Source: Bacteroidales bacterium
GTDB lineage: Bacteria > Bacteroidota > Bacteroidia > Bacteroidales > VadinHA17
Direction: 5' to 3'
Assembly (NCBI GenBank): GCA_017882305.1
Contig: JADGPU010000013.1
Span: 1 to 48,033 of the forward strand
Length of the DNA stretch: 48,033 nucleotides
Part shown: in pieces, positions 25,774-35,147 of the stretch
How the letters are laid out: each line of letters opens with the position of its first letter
Position numbering within the stretch: the first letter of the stretch is position 1
Notes under the pieces: generated by a model
The model's input: only the letters and a program-made list of their open reading frames with translations
What the model was told of the DNA's origin: nothing
Database searches by the model: none
Program-made: the position numbers and the translations under genes

Positions 25774-26580
25774 ATGAAATGTGAGGAAGTTGAAACAAAA
25801 ATGATCGATTATCTCGATAACAACCTTGACGAAGGAATACGTCAGGAGATAGAGAAGCATCTTGAAACCTGTGAAAGATGTCTTGATGAATTAAGAGACA
25901 GTCAGCAGGTTCTTAATCTTATTTCAAAAAACGAAATGGTCAAACCAGATGATTCATTGCGTATCAATTTTTACCATATGCTTCATAGTCAGATTAAAAA
26001 GAGTGAGGAAAGCAATGCTACATCATCCAGGAAACCGGTTACTCCATGGTATAACCTGAACCGCTTTAGAATTGCTGCAGGGATTGCACTCCTTATTTGC
26101 GGAACATTCATTGGCATGCTTATCCGTGCCGGGTTTAATAATACTTATGCATCAAATGAATTAAAACAATTGCATTCTGAAGTGTCTGATCTTAAAAAAG
26201 CTGCAATGTTCACTATGCTGAAAGAAGAATCATCAAGTGACAGAATCCAGGCAGTGAGTTATGCAAATGACCTTGATAACCCTGATGAAAAAATAATTGA
26301 AGTCTTGATTAAAACTCTGAATTATGACAAGAATGTAAATGTTAGGATGGCAGCAGCTTATGCTCTTTCAAAGTTTGCAGATAAACAAGCTGTCTGCGAC
26401 TCTCTGGTCAAGTCTCTTACAATTCAGAACGATCCTATTCTGCAGGTTACTCTTATAAATATACTTGCTGAGAGAAAGGTGAAAAGCGCATTAAAACCAA
26501 TACAAGAGATTATCGCAAATAGGAGAACATTAAAAGAGGTAAGAGCAGTAGCAGAAAACAGTTTAAGAGTTCTTATCTGA
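25774..26580 (+). CDS. Membrane anti-sigma factor with zinc-finger domain and periplasmic HEAT repeats
   Basis: A 268-residue protein. The N-terminus is the zinc-binding anti-sigma domain: Cys3, His29, Cys33 and Cys36 (HLETCERC) form the usual HxxxCxxC plus one Cys. One membrane helix follows (about 91-113, AAGIALLICGTFIGMLI), then a short coiled-coil-like stretch. The C-terminal 120 residues (about 148-268) are HEAT-like helical pairs, seen in repeated patterns such as VNVRMAAAYALSKFAD and ILQVTLINILAERK. By topology the HEAT part is periplasmic, so it could be the sensor that binds a protein partner. It lies 10 bases after the sigma gene and is almost certainly co-transcribed. Confidence 0.85.
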   Translation: MKCEEVETKMIDYLDNNLDEGIRQEIEKHLETCERCLDELRDSQQVLNLISKNEMVKPDDSLRINFYHMLHSQIKKSEESNATSSRKPVTPWYNLNRFRIAAGIALLICGTFIGMLIRAGFNNTYASNELKQLHSEVSDLKKAAMFTMLKEESSSDRIQAVSYANDLDNPDEKIIEVLIKTLNYDKNVNVRMAAAYALSKFADKQAVCDSLVKSLTIQNDPILQVTLINILAERKVKSALKPIQEIIANRRTLKEVRAVAENSLRVLI

Positions 26581-26675
26581 GAAAAAAAGGAAAAAGATTG
26601 AATTCAGCTTAAAATAAATCGTGGCAGATTCCGGGTTTGCCTGATTAAAATGTTAGTTACTTAATAATAAATATT

Positions 26676-27455
26676 ATGAAAAAGATGAAAGTCAGCTTGA
26701 TAGCACTGTTAATATTCTTTACAGCAGGAATTCTCTCTGCCCAGGAATACAAGATTACTACCCAGAACAACAAGGAAGGGAGACTTATCCTTAAGGACTT
26801 CAGTGATGAATTACCCATTGAAGGTTATAATGGTACTGATATTATAATTACTTCAACTTCTGAAGATCTTACTCCTCCTGCAAAGGCCAAGGGTTTAAAG
26901 CCGGTGTTTCCAGCCGGAACTGATAATACGGGTATTGGTCTTGACGTACAAAAAATTGACAATCTGATTACCATTACGTGTCTTCTGCCATTCACAAGAA
27001 GTGGTGAATATAAGATCAAAGTGCCGGAAAATCTGGCAATAGAACTTTCTAGTGGGTGTGAAAGAAATAATGATATCTCAATTATAAATATGAAAAACGA
27101 GATTGACATCAAAAGCTGCCACAATATTGATCTTAAAAATGTGACAGGCCCTCTTGTACTATCAACCATAAGCGGCGATATAAACATAACTTACAGCAGC
27201 ATTAATTCCTCCAAATCATCTTCTGTAAATTCAATAAGCGGTGAAATTGACATTACTTTACCTGTAAAAACAGCAACTGATTTGGAATTACGGACAGTTT
27301 CCGGTGCAATATACTCTGATTTCGATTTTTCAGAATCTCAAAAGAATCTGAAAAAGGTCGGAGGCAATGAAATGAATTATTCTCTTAACGGAGGCGGTTT
27401 TAAACTCAACATTGGTACTGTAAGCGGAACTATATATCTGAGGAAGGGAAATTAA
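26676..27455 (+). CDS. Secreted DUF4097-type beta-strand repeat protein, 259 aa
   Basis: A signal peptide (residues 1-22, ending LSAQ) leads into a long beta-rich protein with the repeated strand-turn units of DUF4097 (putative adhesin) proteins: LVLSTISGDINITY, SVNSISGEIDITLP, ELRTVSGAIYSDF and IGTVSGTIYLRKG near 165-259. These recur at roughly 20-30 residue spacing and predict a right-handed beta-helix or beta-solenoid in the periplasm or on the surface. The function of the family is not known. It is the third gene of the ECF operon and has a shorter paralogue immediately downstream. Confidence 0.8.
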   Translation: MKKMKVSLIALLIFFTAGILSAQEYKITTQNNKEGRLILKDFSDELPIEGYNGTDIIITSTSEDLTPPAKAKGLKPVFPAGTDNTGIGLDVQKIDNLITITCLLPFTRSGEYKIKVPENLAIELSSGCERNNDISIINMKNEIDIKSCHNIDLKNVTGPLVLSTISGDINITYSSINSSKSSSVNSISGEIDITLPVKTATDLELRTVSGAIYSDFDFSESQKNLKKVGGNEMNYSLNGGGFKLNIGTVSGTIYLRKGN

Positions 27456-27493
27456 TTCCCTCCTCTTTTTAAATCTTATAAATACTTCGATAA

Positions 27494-28135
27494 ATGAAAA
27501 CATATAGCATTTTAGTTATAGTGTGGCTATGCTTTGGCTCAATCCAGGCCCAGCAGATAATAGAAAAGCATATAGATTTTTCAGGAAAAGAATCACTTGC
27601 GCTGAAAATTCAGATAGCCGATTCCATAAGTCTTCAGACATGGAATAAAAATGAAGTCTATATAAAAGCTTCAGTTAATATAAATGATAATAAAGATAAT
27701 GAGGCTTATATAACCTCATTTGATGAAGCAGGCAATACAGTAGTTGTCAAGGCAAATTTCAAGGATAAATATTTCAGGGGGAAAAATAATTGCTGTAATG
27801 AAAGTGACATTTACTGGCAAATCTATATTCCAGAAAAAATCAATTTTTCAATTGAAACAATAGATGCAAACATCACTATAACCGGTCAAACCAGGGAAAT
27901 GAACATAAAATCAATCAGTGGTTATATCGACCTGGCAGTACCGGCAAGCAAACAGGCAAACATCGATTTTTCAACAATCTCAGGCAGAATGTATTCGAAC
28001 CATGAACTTGTGTTGAATAAGATGCATAGCGGTATTCCATTGAAAATAACTGAAAAACTAAATAATGGAGGTGACCCGATTAAGCTTGAAACAATAAGCG
28101 GCGATATCTTTTTCAGAAAGTCAAACGTTAATTAA
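27494..28135 (+). CDS. Secreted DUF4097-type beta-strand repeat protein, 213 aa
   Basis: This shorter paralogue of the preceding gene has a signal peptide (residues 1-19, ending SIQAQ) and the same repeated SISG/TISG units (NIKSISGYIDLAVP, IDFSTISGRMYS and LETISGDIFFRK near 145-213). An unpaired feature is NCCNESD near residue 98, with two adjacent cysteines. It probably forms a small beta-solenoid outside the inner membrane. It lies 38 bases after its paralogue and 24 before the permease, supporting one operon. Confidence 0.78.
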   Translation: MKTYSILVIVWLCFGSIQAQQIIEKHIDFSGKESLALKIQIADSISLQTWNKNEVYIKASVNINDNKDNEAYITSFDEAGNTVVVKANFKDKYFRGKNNCCNESDIYWQIYIPEKINFSIETIDANITITGQTREMNIKSISGYIDLAVPASKQANIDFSTISGRMYSNHELVLNKMHSGIPLKITEKLNNGGDPIKLETISGDIFFRKSNVN

Positions 28136-28159
28136 GTCTATCTTTTTAATACGGAAAGA

Positions 28160-30532
28160 ATGAGGATGTTTAATATTCAGGTTGCTTTACGTAATATTCT
28201 GCGCCACAGGCTGATCTCCTTTATAACAATATTCGGATTATCCATCGGGCTGGCAGGCAGCATGTTCATATTCCTGTGGGTTAAGGATGAGCTGAACTTC
28301 GATCGATTTAATAAAAATGGTGATCGCTTATACCGGGTTGAAGAGGAGCAGCCTTATTCAAATGGACTATTTCATGTCAATGTCACGCCATGGCCATCGG
28401 GGCCCGTCTGGAAGGAGAATATACCGGAGATTGAGAACAGTTGCAGAATGACAAATACCGGTAGTCTTCTATTCCGACGAAACGATAAGACCTTTAATGA
28501 AGATAAAGTGATGGCAGTTGATTCAACTTTTTTCAGGATGTTCACTATCTCTCTCCTGGAAGGCGACCGCCAGACAGTTCTGCGTGACCCTCAATCAATT
28601 GTTATAAGCGATGAGATGGCTGTTAAATACTTTGGAAATGAAGATCCACTGGGGAAGGATCTTCAGATAAATAATTCTGATGTGTTTCAGGTAGCTGGAA
28701 TAATGAAGAAGATACCTGCCAACAGTTCAATTGATGCTGATTTCCTCATTCCTTTCAGTTACATGAAGAAATCAAAGTGGTATTCCGACGACTGGTCAAA
28801 TAATTCTATTGCAACATATGTTTTACTTGTGAAGGGATCCAATACTGATGCTGTAAATATTAAAATTACAAAAATTGTAAAAGACCATCATCCTGAATCC
28901 ACTACTAAATTCATGCTCTTCCCCTACCTGAAGATCCATTTACACAGTTACTGGGGTTTCGGACATCCTCCCGGAGCCATCGTAAATATCTGGATATTTT
29001 CATCTATCGCAATATTGGTACTCATCATTGCATGTATAAATTTTATGAACCTGAGCACAGCACGATCAGCTGCAAGGGCAAAAGAGACTGGTCTTCGTAA
29101 GCTGAACGGAGCTAAACGGAGGGATCTTGTGATTCAATTCTTTGGAGAGAGCATGCTTCATGCCTTTACCGGAATGCTTCTGGCTATTGCTTTAGTAGCT
29201 GCACTCTTAGGACCATTTAACCTTCTTACAGGTAAAACATTCAGGGAAACTGAACTTATTACTCCGGTGTTTATTATGAGTACTTTGCTAATCACGATTA
29301 TTACATCCATTCTTGCTGGCAGCTATCCTGCATTCGTGCTCTCTTCTTTCATGCCGATAAATGTTTTAAAAGCGGGTATGACAAGTGGTAACAGGGGTGT
29401 CTATTTCAGAAAAATAACTGTGGTTGCACAATTCATGATCAGTATAGTTCTTGTTCTTTTTACTATAGTTACGTATCGCCAGCTTAAATTCATGCAGAGC
29501 AAATCACTGGGATATGATAAAGAGAACCTTATATACCTTCAGATGAAAGGTAATATGATAGATAATTATGCTGCCATTAAAGAGGAATTCTCCAGAAACC
29601 CATCTATATTATCAATTACAGCCTGCACAAATCCTCCACAGAATATTGGAAGTAACGCTGATAACATATGGTGGGAAGGAAAATCACCTGAGGAACATTC
29701 GCTTGTGAGTATGTGCGGAGTGGATTTTGATTATCCGGAAGCAATGGGTATAAAAATGAAGTCAGGAAGAGCCTTTTCTAAGGCATTTTCAATGGATATT
29801 CCTCATGATACGATTGGTAACTTTATGATTAATGAACAGCTTGAAAGACTGATGGGGACAGATGATGCGGTCGGAAAACAACTAAAATTCGGAACAACGC
29901 GGGGCCTTATTGTAGGTGTGATGAAGGATTTCAGTTATCAGTCGTTGCGATCAAAAATTGAACCTCTTGCTGTCTGGATTTGGCCTGCCAAATACCTGAA
30001 TTTTATCTATTTCAGGGTTAAACCCGGTAACTTGCATGAAACGATTACGGGTCTTGAGAAGACATGGGAAAAGGTTATGCCTCTCTATCCGTTCGATTAC
30101 CAATTCCTCGATCAGGAAATTGATAAGATGTACAGAGTTGAAGAACGTACCGGAACACTTTTGAAGTATTTCTCAGTGCTGGCCATTCTAATTGCATGTA
30201 TCGGACTTTTTGGTCTGGCTACATATACTGTAGAACAAAGAAGGCGTGAATTAGGACTCAGAAAAGTACTGGGGGCTTCCGGGAGATCAATATTCAGGCT
30301 TATCTCACGTGAATTCATGCAACTCCTCCTGATCGCTTCTCTTATTTCAGTTCCTCTCTCGATATTCATGTTACAAAAATACCTGTCTAATTTCGCATTC
30401 CATATTCAACTTACTATCGGAATGTTTGTTCTTGCCCTGTTCCTGGCCATTGTAGTAACCGGACTTGCGATTAGTTATCAGCTTATTACCGCTATAAGAA
30501 CTAATCCTGCGAAAAGCCTTAAATACGAATAA
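28160..30532 (+). CDS. FtsX/MacB-like ABC transporter permease
   Basis: A 790-residue protein with two copies of the MacB periplasmic core plus FtsX unit. Membrane helices lie near 21-43, 285-305, 337-360, 378-400 and 428-448 for the first half, and near 675-695, 727-745 and 757-780 for the second. The large periplasmic part near 50-270 and 460-660 fits MacB-PCD domains. The segments ARAKETGLRKLNGAKRRDLV and EQRRRELGLRKVLGASG are the paired cytoplasmic signatures of this family, where the ATPase couples. No ABC ATPase gene is in this window, so the partner must be elsewhere. Position after the DUF4097 genes suggests an envelope-stress role. Confidence 0.9.
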   Translation: MRMFNIQVALRNILRHRLISFITIFGLSIGLAGSMFIFLWVKDELNFDRFNKNGDRLYRVEEEQPYSNGLFHVNVTPWPSGPVWKENIPEIENSCRMTNTGSLLFRRNDKTFNEDKVMAVDSTFFRMFTISLLEGDRQTVLRDPQSIVISDEMAVKYFGNEDPLGKDLQINNSDVFQVAGIMKKIPANSSIDADFLIPFSYMKKSKWYSDDWSNNSIATYVLLVKGSNTDAVNIKITKIVKDHHPESTTKFMLFPYLKIHLHSYWGFGHPPGAIVNIWIFSSIAILVLIIACINFMNLSTARSAARAKETGLRKLNGAKRRDLVIQFFGESMLHAFTGMLLAIALVAALLGPFNLLTGKTFRETELITPVFIMSTLLITIITSILAGSYPAFVLSSFMPINVLKAGMTSGNRGVYFRKITVVAQFMISIVLVLFTIVTYRQLKFMQSKSLGYDKENLIYLQMKGNMIDNYAAIKEEFSRNPSILSITACTNPPQNIGSNADNIWWEGKSPEEHSLVSMCGVDFDYPEAMGIKMKSGRAFSKAFSMDIPHDTIGNFMINEQLERLMGTDDAVGKQLKFGTTRGLIVGVMKDFSYQSLRSKIEPLAVWIWPAKYLNFIYFRVKPGNLHETITGLEKTWEKVMPLYPFDYQFLDQEIDKMYRVEERTGTLLKYFSVLAILIACIGLFGLATYTVEQRRRELGLRKVLGASGRSIFRLISREFMQLLLIASLISVPLSIFMLQKYLSNFAFHIQLTIGMFVLALFLAIVVTGLAISYQLITAIRTNPAKSLKYE

Positions 30533-30722
30533 GGGTATAAGGCATGCAGTGTGTGGGGTACAGATACTAAAGATTTTGAGACAATGAATTTGAACGTCAG
30601 CCAAGCATCATTCCATATTAATTGAAGTCTTTACAATGTATTTTGTAACCCTTCTGATCGTGAAGCGTTATCAGAATTGTAACCAGATATTAATTGATTT
30701 ACCCTCTAACATTTTTAACCTT

Positions 30723-33371
30723 ATGAAATTTAGTCTTTTAAAAAGAATAGTTCTAAGCCAGATATTAATTTTTTTATTTACAAGTAGTTATGCCCATTCA
30801 ACGGATTCGACCGTTGTAAAGAGAACATATCAGACTGCATTTGCAAAAACTCCTCCCATGATTGACGGCGTAATGAATGACACCTGCTGGAACCTTGTGG
30901 AATGGACCACAAACTTTACCCAGATTCAGCCTACTGAAAATAAACCTCCTTCACAGGAAACTGCTTTCAAAGTATTATACGACAATGATAATCTGTATAT
31001 TTTTGTCCGGGCTTATGACACTGAACCGGACAAGATAAGCAAGATAATGGCCCGGAGAGATAATTTTAGCGGAGACATGATTTTCGTTGAAATTGACAGC
31101 CACTTTGATAAGCAGACGGATTATCTTTTCGCTGCCTCCGCTTCCGGTGCTAAAAGTGATGCGGCAATGTCAGATGACGGTAATAACGAGGATGACAGCT
31201 GGAATCCGATCTGGTATATGAAAACTTCCATTGACGATAAAGGATGGTGTGCCGAAATGAAAATTCCTTTAAGTCAGCTCCGTTTCGATAAGAACAGTGA
31301 ACAGATATGGGGGCTTGAGGTAACCCGTGCAATTTACCGTTTGCAGGAACGCTCTCAATGGCAATATATTCCAAAAGGATCCCCAGGTGTAATTCATTTA
31401 TTTGGTGAACTACATGGGATAAATAATATAAAACCAAAACACCAGATCGAATTAATGCCCTATGCAGTTGCACGTACAGAAAGATTTCAAAAAATTGAAG
31501 GAGATCCATTTAATACAGGCAAATTATTAAAGATTTCAGCCGGACTTGACGGAAAGATAGGCCTCTCCAATAATTTTACACTGGATTTCACAATAAACCC
31601 CGATTTTGGCCAGGTTGAAGCTGACCCGTCCGAGGTAAATCTTACTGCTTTTGAATCATACTTTTCTGAAAAACGACCATTTTTTATTGAAGGCCAGAAT
31701 ATTTTTCAGTTCATGCCAAATCAGACTATAGTAATCCATAATATGTATTCCGACAATCTGTTTTACTCACGACGGATCGGAAGATATCCGCAGTATTACC
31801 CTTCACTTGGCGATAATGAACATGTTAAAATGCCGGAATCTACTACTATTCTTGGCGCTATGAAGATATCGGGCAAGACAAAAAAAGGACTGTCTATTGG
31901 GATCCAGGAGAGCTTGACATCTAAAGAAGATGCTCTGATTGACAGTGCAGGTGTAAGAAGAAAAGTGACTGTTGAGCCTCTCACAAATTATTTTGTAGGA
32001 CGGGTGCAACAGGATTTCAATAAAGGGCAAACGATTCTGGGTGCTATTTTTACATCGGTAAACAGAGATATAAAATCCACCAATCTCGATTTTCTTCATT
32101 CAGCAGCTTATACTGCAGGAATAGATTTCCAGCATAACTGGAAAGAGAGAACCTGGTATGTAGCAGGAAATGCTGAATTCAGTGATATCAAAGGTTCCAC
32201 AAGGTCAATAACTGAAACGCAAATATCATCCGCCCGGTATTATCAGAGACCGGATGCAAAATATCTTTCTGTTGATTCATCCCTCACTTCGCTGCCAGGT
32301 TATGGCGGAACAGTCAAATTCGGAAAAACAAGTAAAAAAAGATTGCAGTTTGAGACATGTGTGATTGTGCGATCTCCAGGACTTGAATTCAACGATATCG
32401 GATATATGAGATACTCAGATGTAATTTATCAGGGCAACTGGATGGGTTATTATTTGCGAAATCCATTCTGGATATTCAATTATTTCTATCTTAATATCAA
32501 TTACTGGATGTACTTTAACTTTTCCGCTACACTTTTATCAAGAAACTACAATACTAATTTTAGTGCCCAGTTCAAAAATAAATGGAGACTCAATGGGCAA
32601 TTTAACCGGGAGAGTCAGAATATTTCCACAACTCTGTTACGGGGTGGTCCGTCATTTATTGTTCCGGGTAATCAGAGTTTTAATCTGAATCTTAGTTCTG
32701 ACCAGTCTAAAAAACTTTCTTTTTTCATAGGTAATTATCATGGTTCCGGTGATGTAAAAACCATGAGAGGTCATGAATACTATGGCGAGATAATTTACAG
32801 GCCTTTGAATTCCTTATCAATTGCGATAGATCCTGATTATGGTATCCAGAGTTCTGAGTTGCAGTATATAAATACCACAACCAGTGGCGGAAACCCCATA
32901 TATCTATTTGGTAAATTGAATCAAACAACTTTAAGCTTTACATTCAGGATTAATTATACGGTTAATCCTGAATTAAGTATAGAATATTATGGGCAGCCAT
33001 TTGTTTCAGCCGGCAAGTATTCTGCATTCAAGAAAATCACTCAGTCGGATGCCGATAAATTTAAAGAAAGGTTTTTTGAATATACGTCGGCCGAATTGAC
33101 CTACAATCCAATAACCAATAATTATAATGTTAATGATGGAGGAACCTATTCCTTTGGAAATCCGGATTTCAATTTCAGGCAGTTTCGATCAAACCTTGTT
33201 GTCAGGTGGGAATATTTGCCGGGTTCAACACTTTATCTTGTCTGGTCACAGGGACGAACCAGCACTGATGTGAACGGTTTGTTTTCCTATGGAACAGATA
33301 TGAAAGATCTTTTTAAGGTAACACCATATAATGTATTCCTCATTAAGTTTTCTTACTGGTTTGCGTTATAA
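30723..33371 (+). CDS. Outer-membrane CBM9-like / DUF5916 protein
   Basis: I start at the ATG at 30723 rather than the longer frame at 30636, since it gives a clean signal peptide (MKFSLLKRIVLSQILIFLF then TSSYAHS); the protein is then 882 residues. An N-terminal CBM9-like beta-sandwich covers about 30-220 (PPMIDGVMNDTCWN is its typical entry). The DUF5916 part has the signature TINPDFGQVEADPSEVNLT and FFSEKRPFFIEG-like segments near 290-320, then a long aromatic-rich beta region ending in Phe-Trp-Phe-Ala-Leu, consistent with an outer-membrane barrel. The family is widespread in Bacteroidota with no established activity. It lies 190 bases after the permease and may have its own promoter. Confidence 0.88.
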   Translation: MKFSLLKRIVLSQILIFLFTSSYAHSTDSTVVKRTYQTAFAKTPPMIDGVMNDTCWNLVEWTTNFTQIQPTENKPPSQETAFKVLYDNDNLYIFVRAYDTEPDKISKIMARRDNFSGDMIFVEIDSHFDKQTDYLFAASASGAKSDAAMSDDGNNEDDSWNPIWYMKTSIDDKGWCAEMKIPLSQLRFDKNSEQIWGLEVTRAIYRLQERSQWQYIPKGSPGVIHLFGELHGINNIKPKHQIELMPYAVARTERFQKIEGDPFNTGKLLKISAGLDGKIGLSNNFTLDFTINPDFGQVEADPSEVNLTAFESYFSEKRPFFIEGQNIFQFMPNQTIVIHNMYSDNLFYSRRIGRYPQYYPSLGDNEHVKMPESTTILGAMKISGKTKKGLSIGIQESLTSKEDALIDSAGVRRKVTVEPLTNYFVGRVQQDFNKGQTILGAIFTSVNRDIKSTNLDFLHSAAYTAGIDFQHNWKERTWYVAGNAEFSDIKGSTRSITETQISSARYYQRPDAKYLSVDSSLTSLPGYGGTVKFGKTSKKRLQFETCVIVRSPGLEFNDIGYMRYSDVIYQGNWMGYYLRNPFWIFNYFYLNINYWMYFNFSATLLSRNYNTNFSAQFKNKWRLNGQFNRESQNISTTLLRGGPSFIVPGNQSFNLNLSSDQSKKLSFFIGNYHGSGDVKTMRGHEYYGEIIYRPLNSLSIAIDPDYGIQSSELQYINTTTSGGNPIYLFGKLNQTTLSFTFRINYTVNPELSIEYYGQPFVSAGKYSAFKKITQSDADKFKERFFEYTSAELTYNPITNNYNVNDGGTYSFGNPDFNFRQFRSNLVVRWEYLPGSTLYLVWSQGRTSTDVNGLFSYGTDMKDLFKVTPYNVFLIKFSYWFAL

Positions 33372-33403
33372 CGGCAACCGGTATCCGGCGTACGGTCTGC
33401 GGT

Positions 33404-33622
33404 CTACCTGCTCGTGAGGTATGCAATAAGCGAGTAAACAGCGCCGATGATCAGGAGTATGAATACAAAATTCATAAGCGTGTCGCTAACCGAATGCGAT
33501 CTTCCGTCAATGTCCAGAAAACTATAAATGGCAAATACAAATCCGGCCAATAATATTATCCAGCCAATAATAGATACCGGTATAAAAAATATTCCATTTC
33601 TTTTAAACCAGGGAAATTTCAT
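33404..33622 (-). CDS. Small membrane protein, 72 aa, downstream of second ECF locus
   Basis: An unrecognised 72-residue protein with two membrane helices (about 12-31, FIPVSIIGWIILLAGFVFAI, and 47-66, NFVFILLIIGAVYSLIAYLT). It starts MKFPWFKRNG and ends on Arg. It follows the 139-residue membrane gene by 10 bases on the minus strand, so it belongs to the second sigma operon. Nothing else can be said of its role. Confidence 0.7.
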   Translation of the reverse strand: MKFPWFKRNGIFFIPVSIIGWIILLAGFVFAIYSFLDIDGRSHSVSDTLMNFVFILLIIGAVYSLIAYLTSR

Positions 33623-33632
33623 TTTGGAGATT

Positions 33633-34052
33633 TTATAGTGAGTAAATTAATAATATCAGAACTGATAAAGCAATAATTAGGATATTAAGCCAGACGGTTT
33701 CCAGAAAGTTCATTGACTTCGGACTTCCGGTAAGGTAATAGATTTTACGTATGCTGAAAGCATTTACTACAATCAGCACTATCGGAGAGATCAGGAAGTA
33801 TATAAGAGACATATATTTCTCCCGGCTTGCCAATTCATGAATATTAGAGATCAGTGTCGTTCCCGGCATATAAACACTCTTCATCAATAGCATCGCTATT
33901 ATAAAAAGTGGGATACTTAACCACCACCAGCTGACTACAGATTTGTCTTTAGCATTTATGATAGCATTTGCTAACATATCCTCGTGTTTTAAGGGATAAA
34001 TTTCAGGCTTTTCCATTTCTGTTAATTTCTTTTCAAAGTTTTGCTTTTCCAT
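33633..34052 (-). CDS. Membrane protein, candidate anti-sigma partner of second ECF factor
   Basis: A 139-residue protein with a charged 40-residue N-terminal cytoplasmic part (KKLTEMEKPEIYPLKHEDML) and three membrane helices near 41-60, 82-102 and 118-138. It lacks the HxxxCxxC zinc motif of the classical anti-sigma domain. Its place 18 bases after an ECF sigma gene, with a short cytoplasmic head and membrane tail, is the usual anti-sigma setting, so I infer that role without motif support. An unrelated membrane protein is possible. Confidence 0.65.
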   Translation of the reverse strand: MEKQNFEKKLTEMEKPEIYPLKHEDMLANAIINAKDKSVVSWWWLSIPLFIIAMLLMKSVYMPGTTLISNIHELASREKYMSLIYFLISPIVLIVVNAFSIRKIYYLTGSPKSMNFLETVWLNILIIALSVLILLIYSL

Positions 34053-34070
34053 AGCCTATAATGTTAAAAG

Positions 34071-34628
34071 TTAAATCTGGTTGCACTTTTGCCGAAGTTT
34101 TTCCAACCCCCTGGATAAAAGAGATTTTAATGTTCCTTCGTTAATATCAAGAATCTCAACGATTTCTTTGTTTTCTTTCCCCTCAAAATATCTTAAAGCT
34201 ATTACTTCCTGATATTTAACAGGAAGACTCTTTAATTCTCTGAGTACTATAAGGAACTGATCATGTTTTTGAAGTTCAGCTTCTATTTCTTTTCTGTCCT
34301 CAGCCATATAGCTATCGAAGATCTTTTTGTCTTCAATATTTATCCGTTCAAAGAGTGAGTTGTGTTTTTGTTTATGTCTGAAGTAGAGGTTCACTTCATT
34401 CGTAGCAATACGGTATAACCACACTTTTACCGGGATGCCTGTATATTTAAAGTTGTGAATGTGCCTGAATGCTTTTAGAAAAGTATCTGCTGCAATATCT
34501 GCAGTATCGTCAAAATTCCCGGTCCTTCGAATTATATAGCCAAAAATTGGCTGATAATATAATTTGAATAGCTCTGAGAAGCTTTCAGGTTTGTTCCTGA
34601 TTCTGTTTAAAAGATCAGTCTCGTCCAT
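34071..34628 (-). CDS. ECF-type RNA polymerase sigma factor, second locus
   Basis: A 185-residue sigma-70 protein with region 2 (about 15-85, SELFKLYYQPIFGYIIRRTG, DIAADTFLKAFRHIHNF and VKVWLYRIATNEVNLYFRHK) and region 4 (about 125-183, LKSLPVKYQEVIALRYFEG and the helix-turn-helix ending LKSLLSRGLEKLRQK). It should serve a small regulon under the neighbouring membrane protein. The upstream sequence shares a 32-base motif with that of the first sigma gene at nearly the same distance, suggesting that each controls itself or both respond to one factor. Confidence 0.92.
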   Translation of the reverse strand: MDETDLLNRIRNKPESFSELFKLYYQPIFGYIIRRTGNFDDTADIAADTFLKAFRHIHNFKYTGIPVKVWLYRIATNEVNLYFRHKQKHNSLFERINIEDKKIFDSYMAEDRKEIEAELQKHDQFLIVLRELKSLPVKYQEVIALRYFEGKENKEIVEILDINEGTLKSLLSRGLEKLRQKCNQI

Positions 34629-34649
34629 TTTGAATCAAAATATGCCAGC

Positions 34650-34681
34650 ATCAATAATTCAAAAAGGTTAGTAAGGTTGCA
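34650..34681 (-). promoter_or_regulatory. Putative ECF autoregulatory promoter (second sigma locus)
   Basis: On the minus strand TGCAACC (34675-34681), then a 5-base spacer, AACCTTT and TTGA, starts 53 bases before the sigma ATG. It matches the sequence at 25170-25201 at 21 of 32 positions without gaps, including both C pairs and the ACCTTT core. Confidence 0.5.
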
Positions 34682-35015
34682 TCAATCATTGTTTTTTTGA
34701 TTACAGCACAAAAACCGATGAGAATGGTTTATTTGCGAGCTTATTTAAGCAGGAAAGGTATCCCAAGTCTTTTATAATTATTTTCGGCAAGCGGGTTATA
34801 GCTTATATACACAATAGGGATCCGATAATCAATATCATGTACAAATTTTACACATGCATTCTTATTCTCTTCAGTATCAGTAATGTTATTTATCATGCTT
34901 AAACGACAGATTGACCGGGATCGATCTTCATTTCTGAATGGGTCAAAATTAGAATAAATAATCGGAAACAAATTGGATCTGAGGAATGAATCTCATCCTG
35001 ATTCTGACTTGTTCG

Positions 35016-35147
35016 TTAAGATTGCTTCGTCGCTTCGCTCCTCGCAATGACCGTGGTCTTTATCAGCTTCAGTTCATCTCACAACCTTATATAAACTTAC
35101 GTGCACTGTCATTGCGAGCCCGACGTAGGAGGGCGTGGCAATCTTAA
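35016..35147. repeat. MITE/REP-like imperfect inverted repeat
   Basis: The left arm (35016-35051) starts TTAAGATTGC and ends CTCGCAATGAC; the right arm (35108-35147) is its imperfect inverse, starting GTCATTGCGAG and ending GCAATCTTAA. The arms are 36 and 40 bases with a 56-base centre. The core ATTGCTTCGTCGCTTCGCTC is a sequence type I recall as dispersed in many environmental bacterial genomes. It has no coding capacity, so it would have to be moved by an enzyme encoded elsewhere. Confidence 0.7.

Noticed and set aside
34741..34971. 76-codon minus-strand frame in the gap before asnB
   Set aside because: It starts on TTG, has no recognisable domain, no neighbours in its direction with tight spacing and no ribosome site. 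It may be a decayed gene end, but I cannot support it as a gene.
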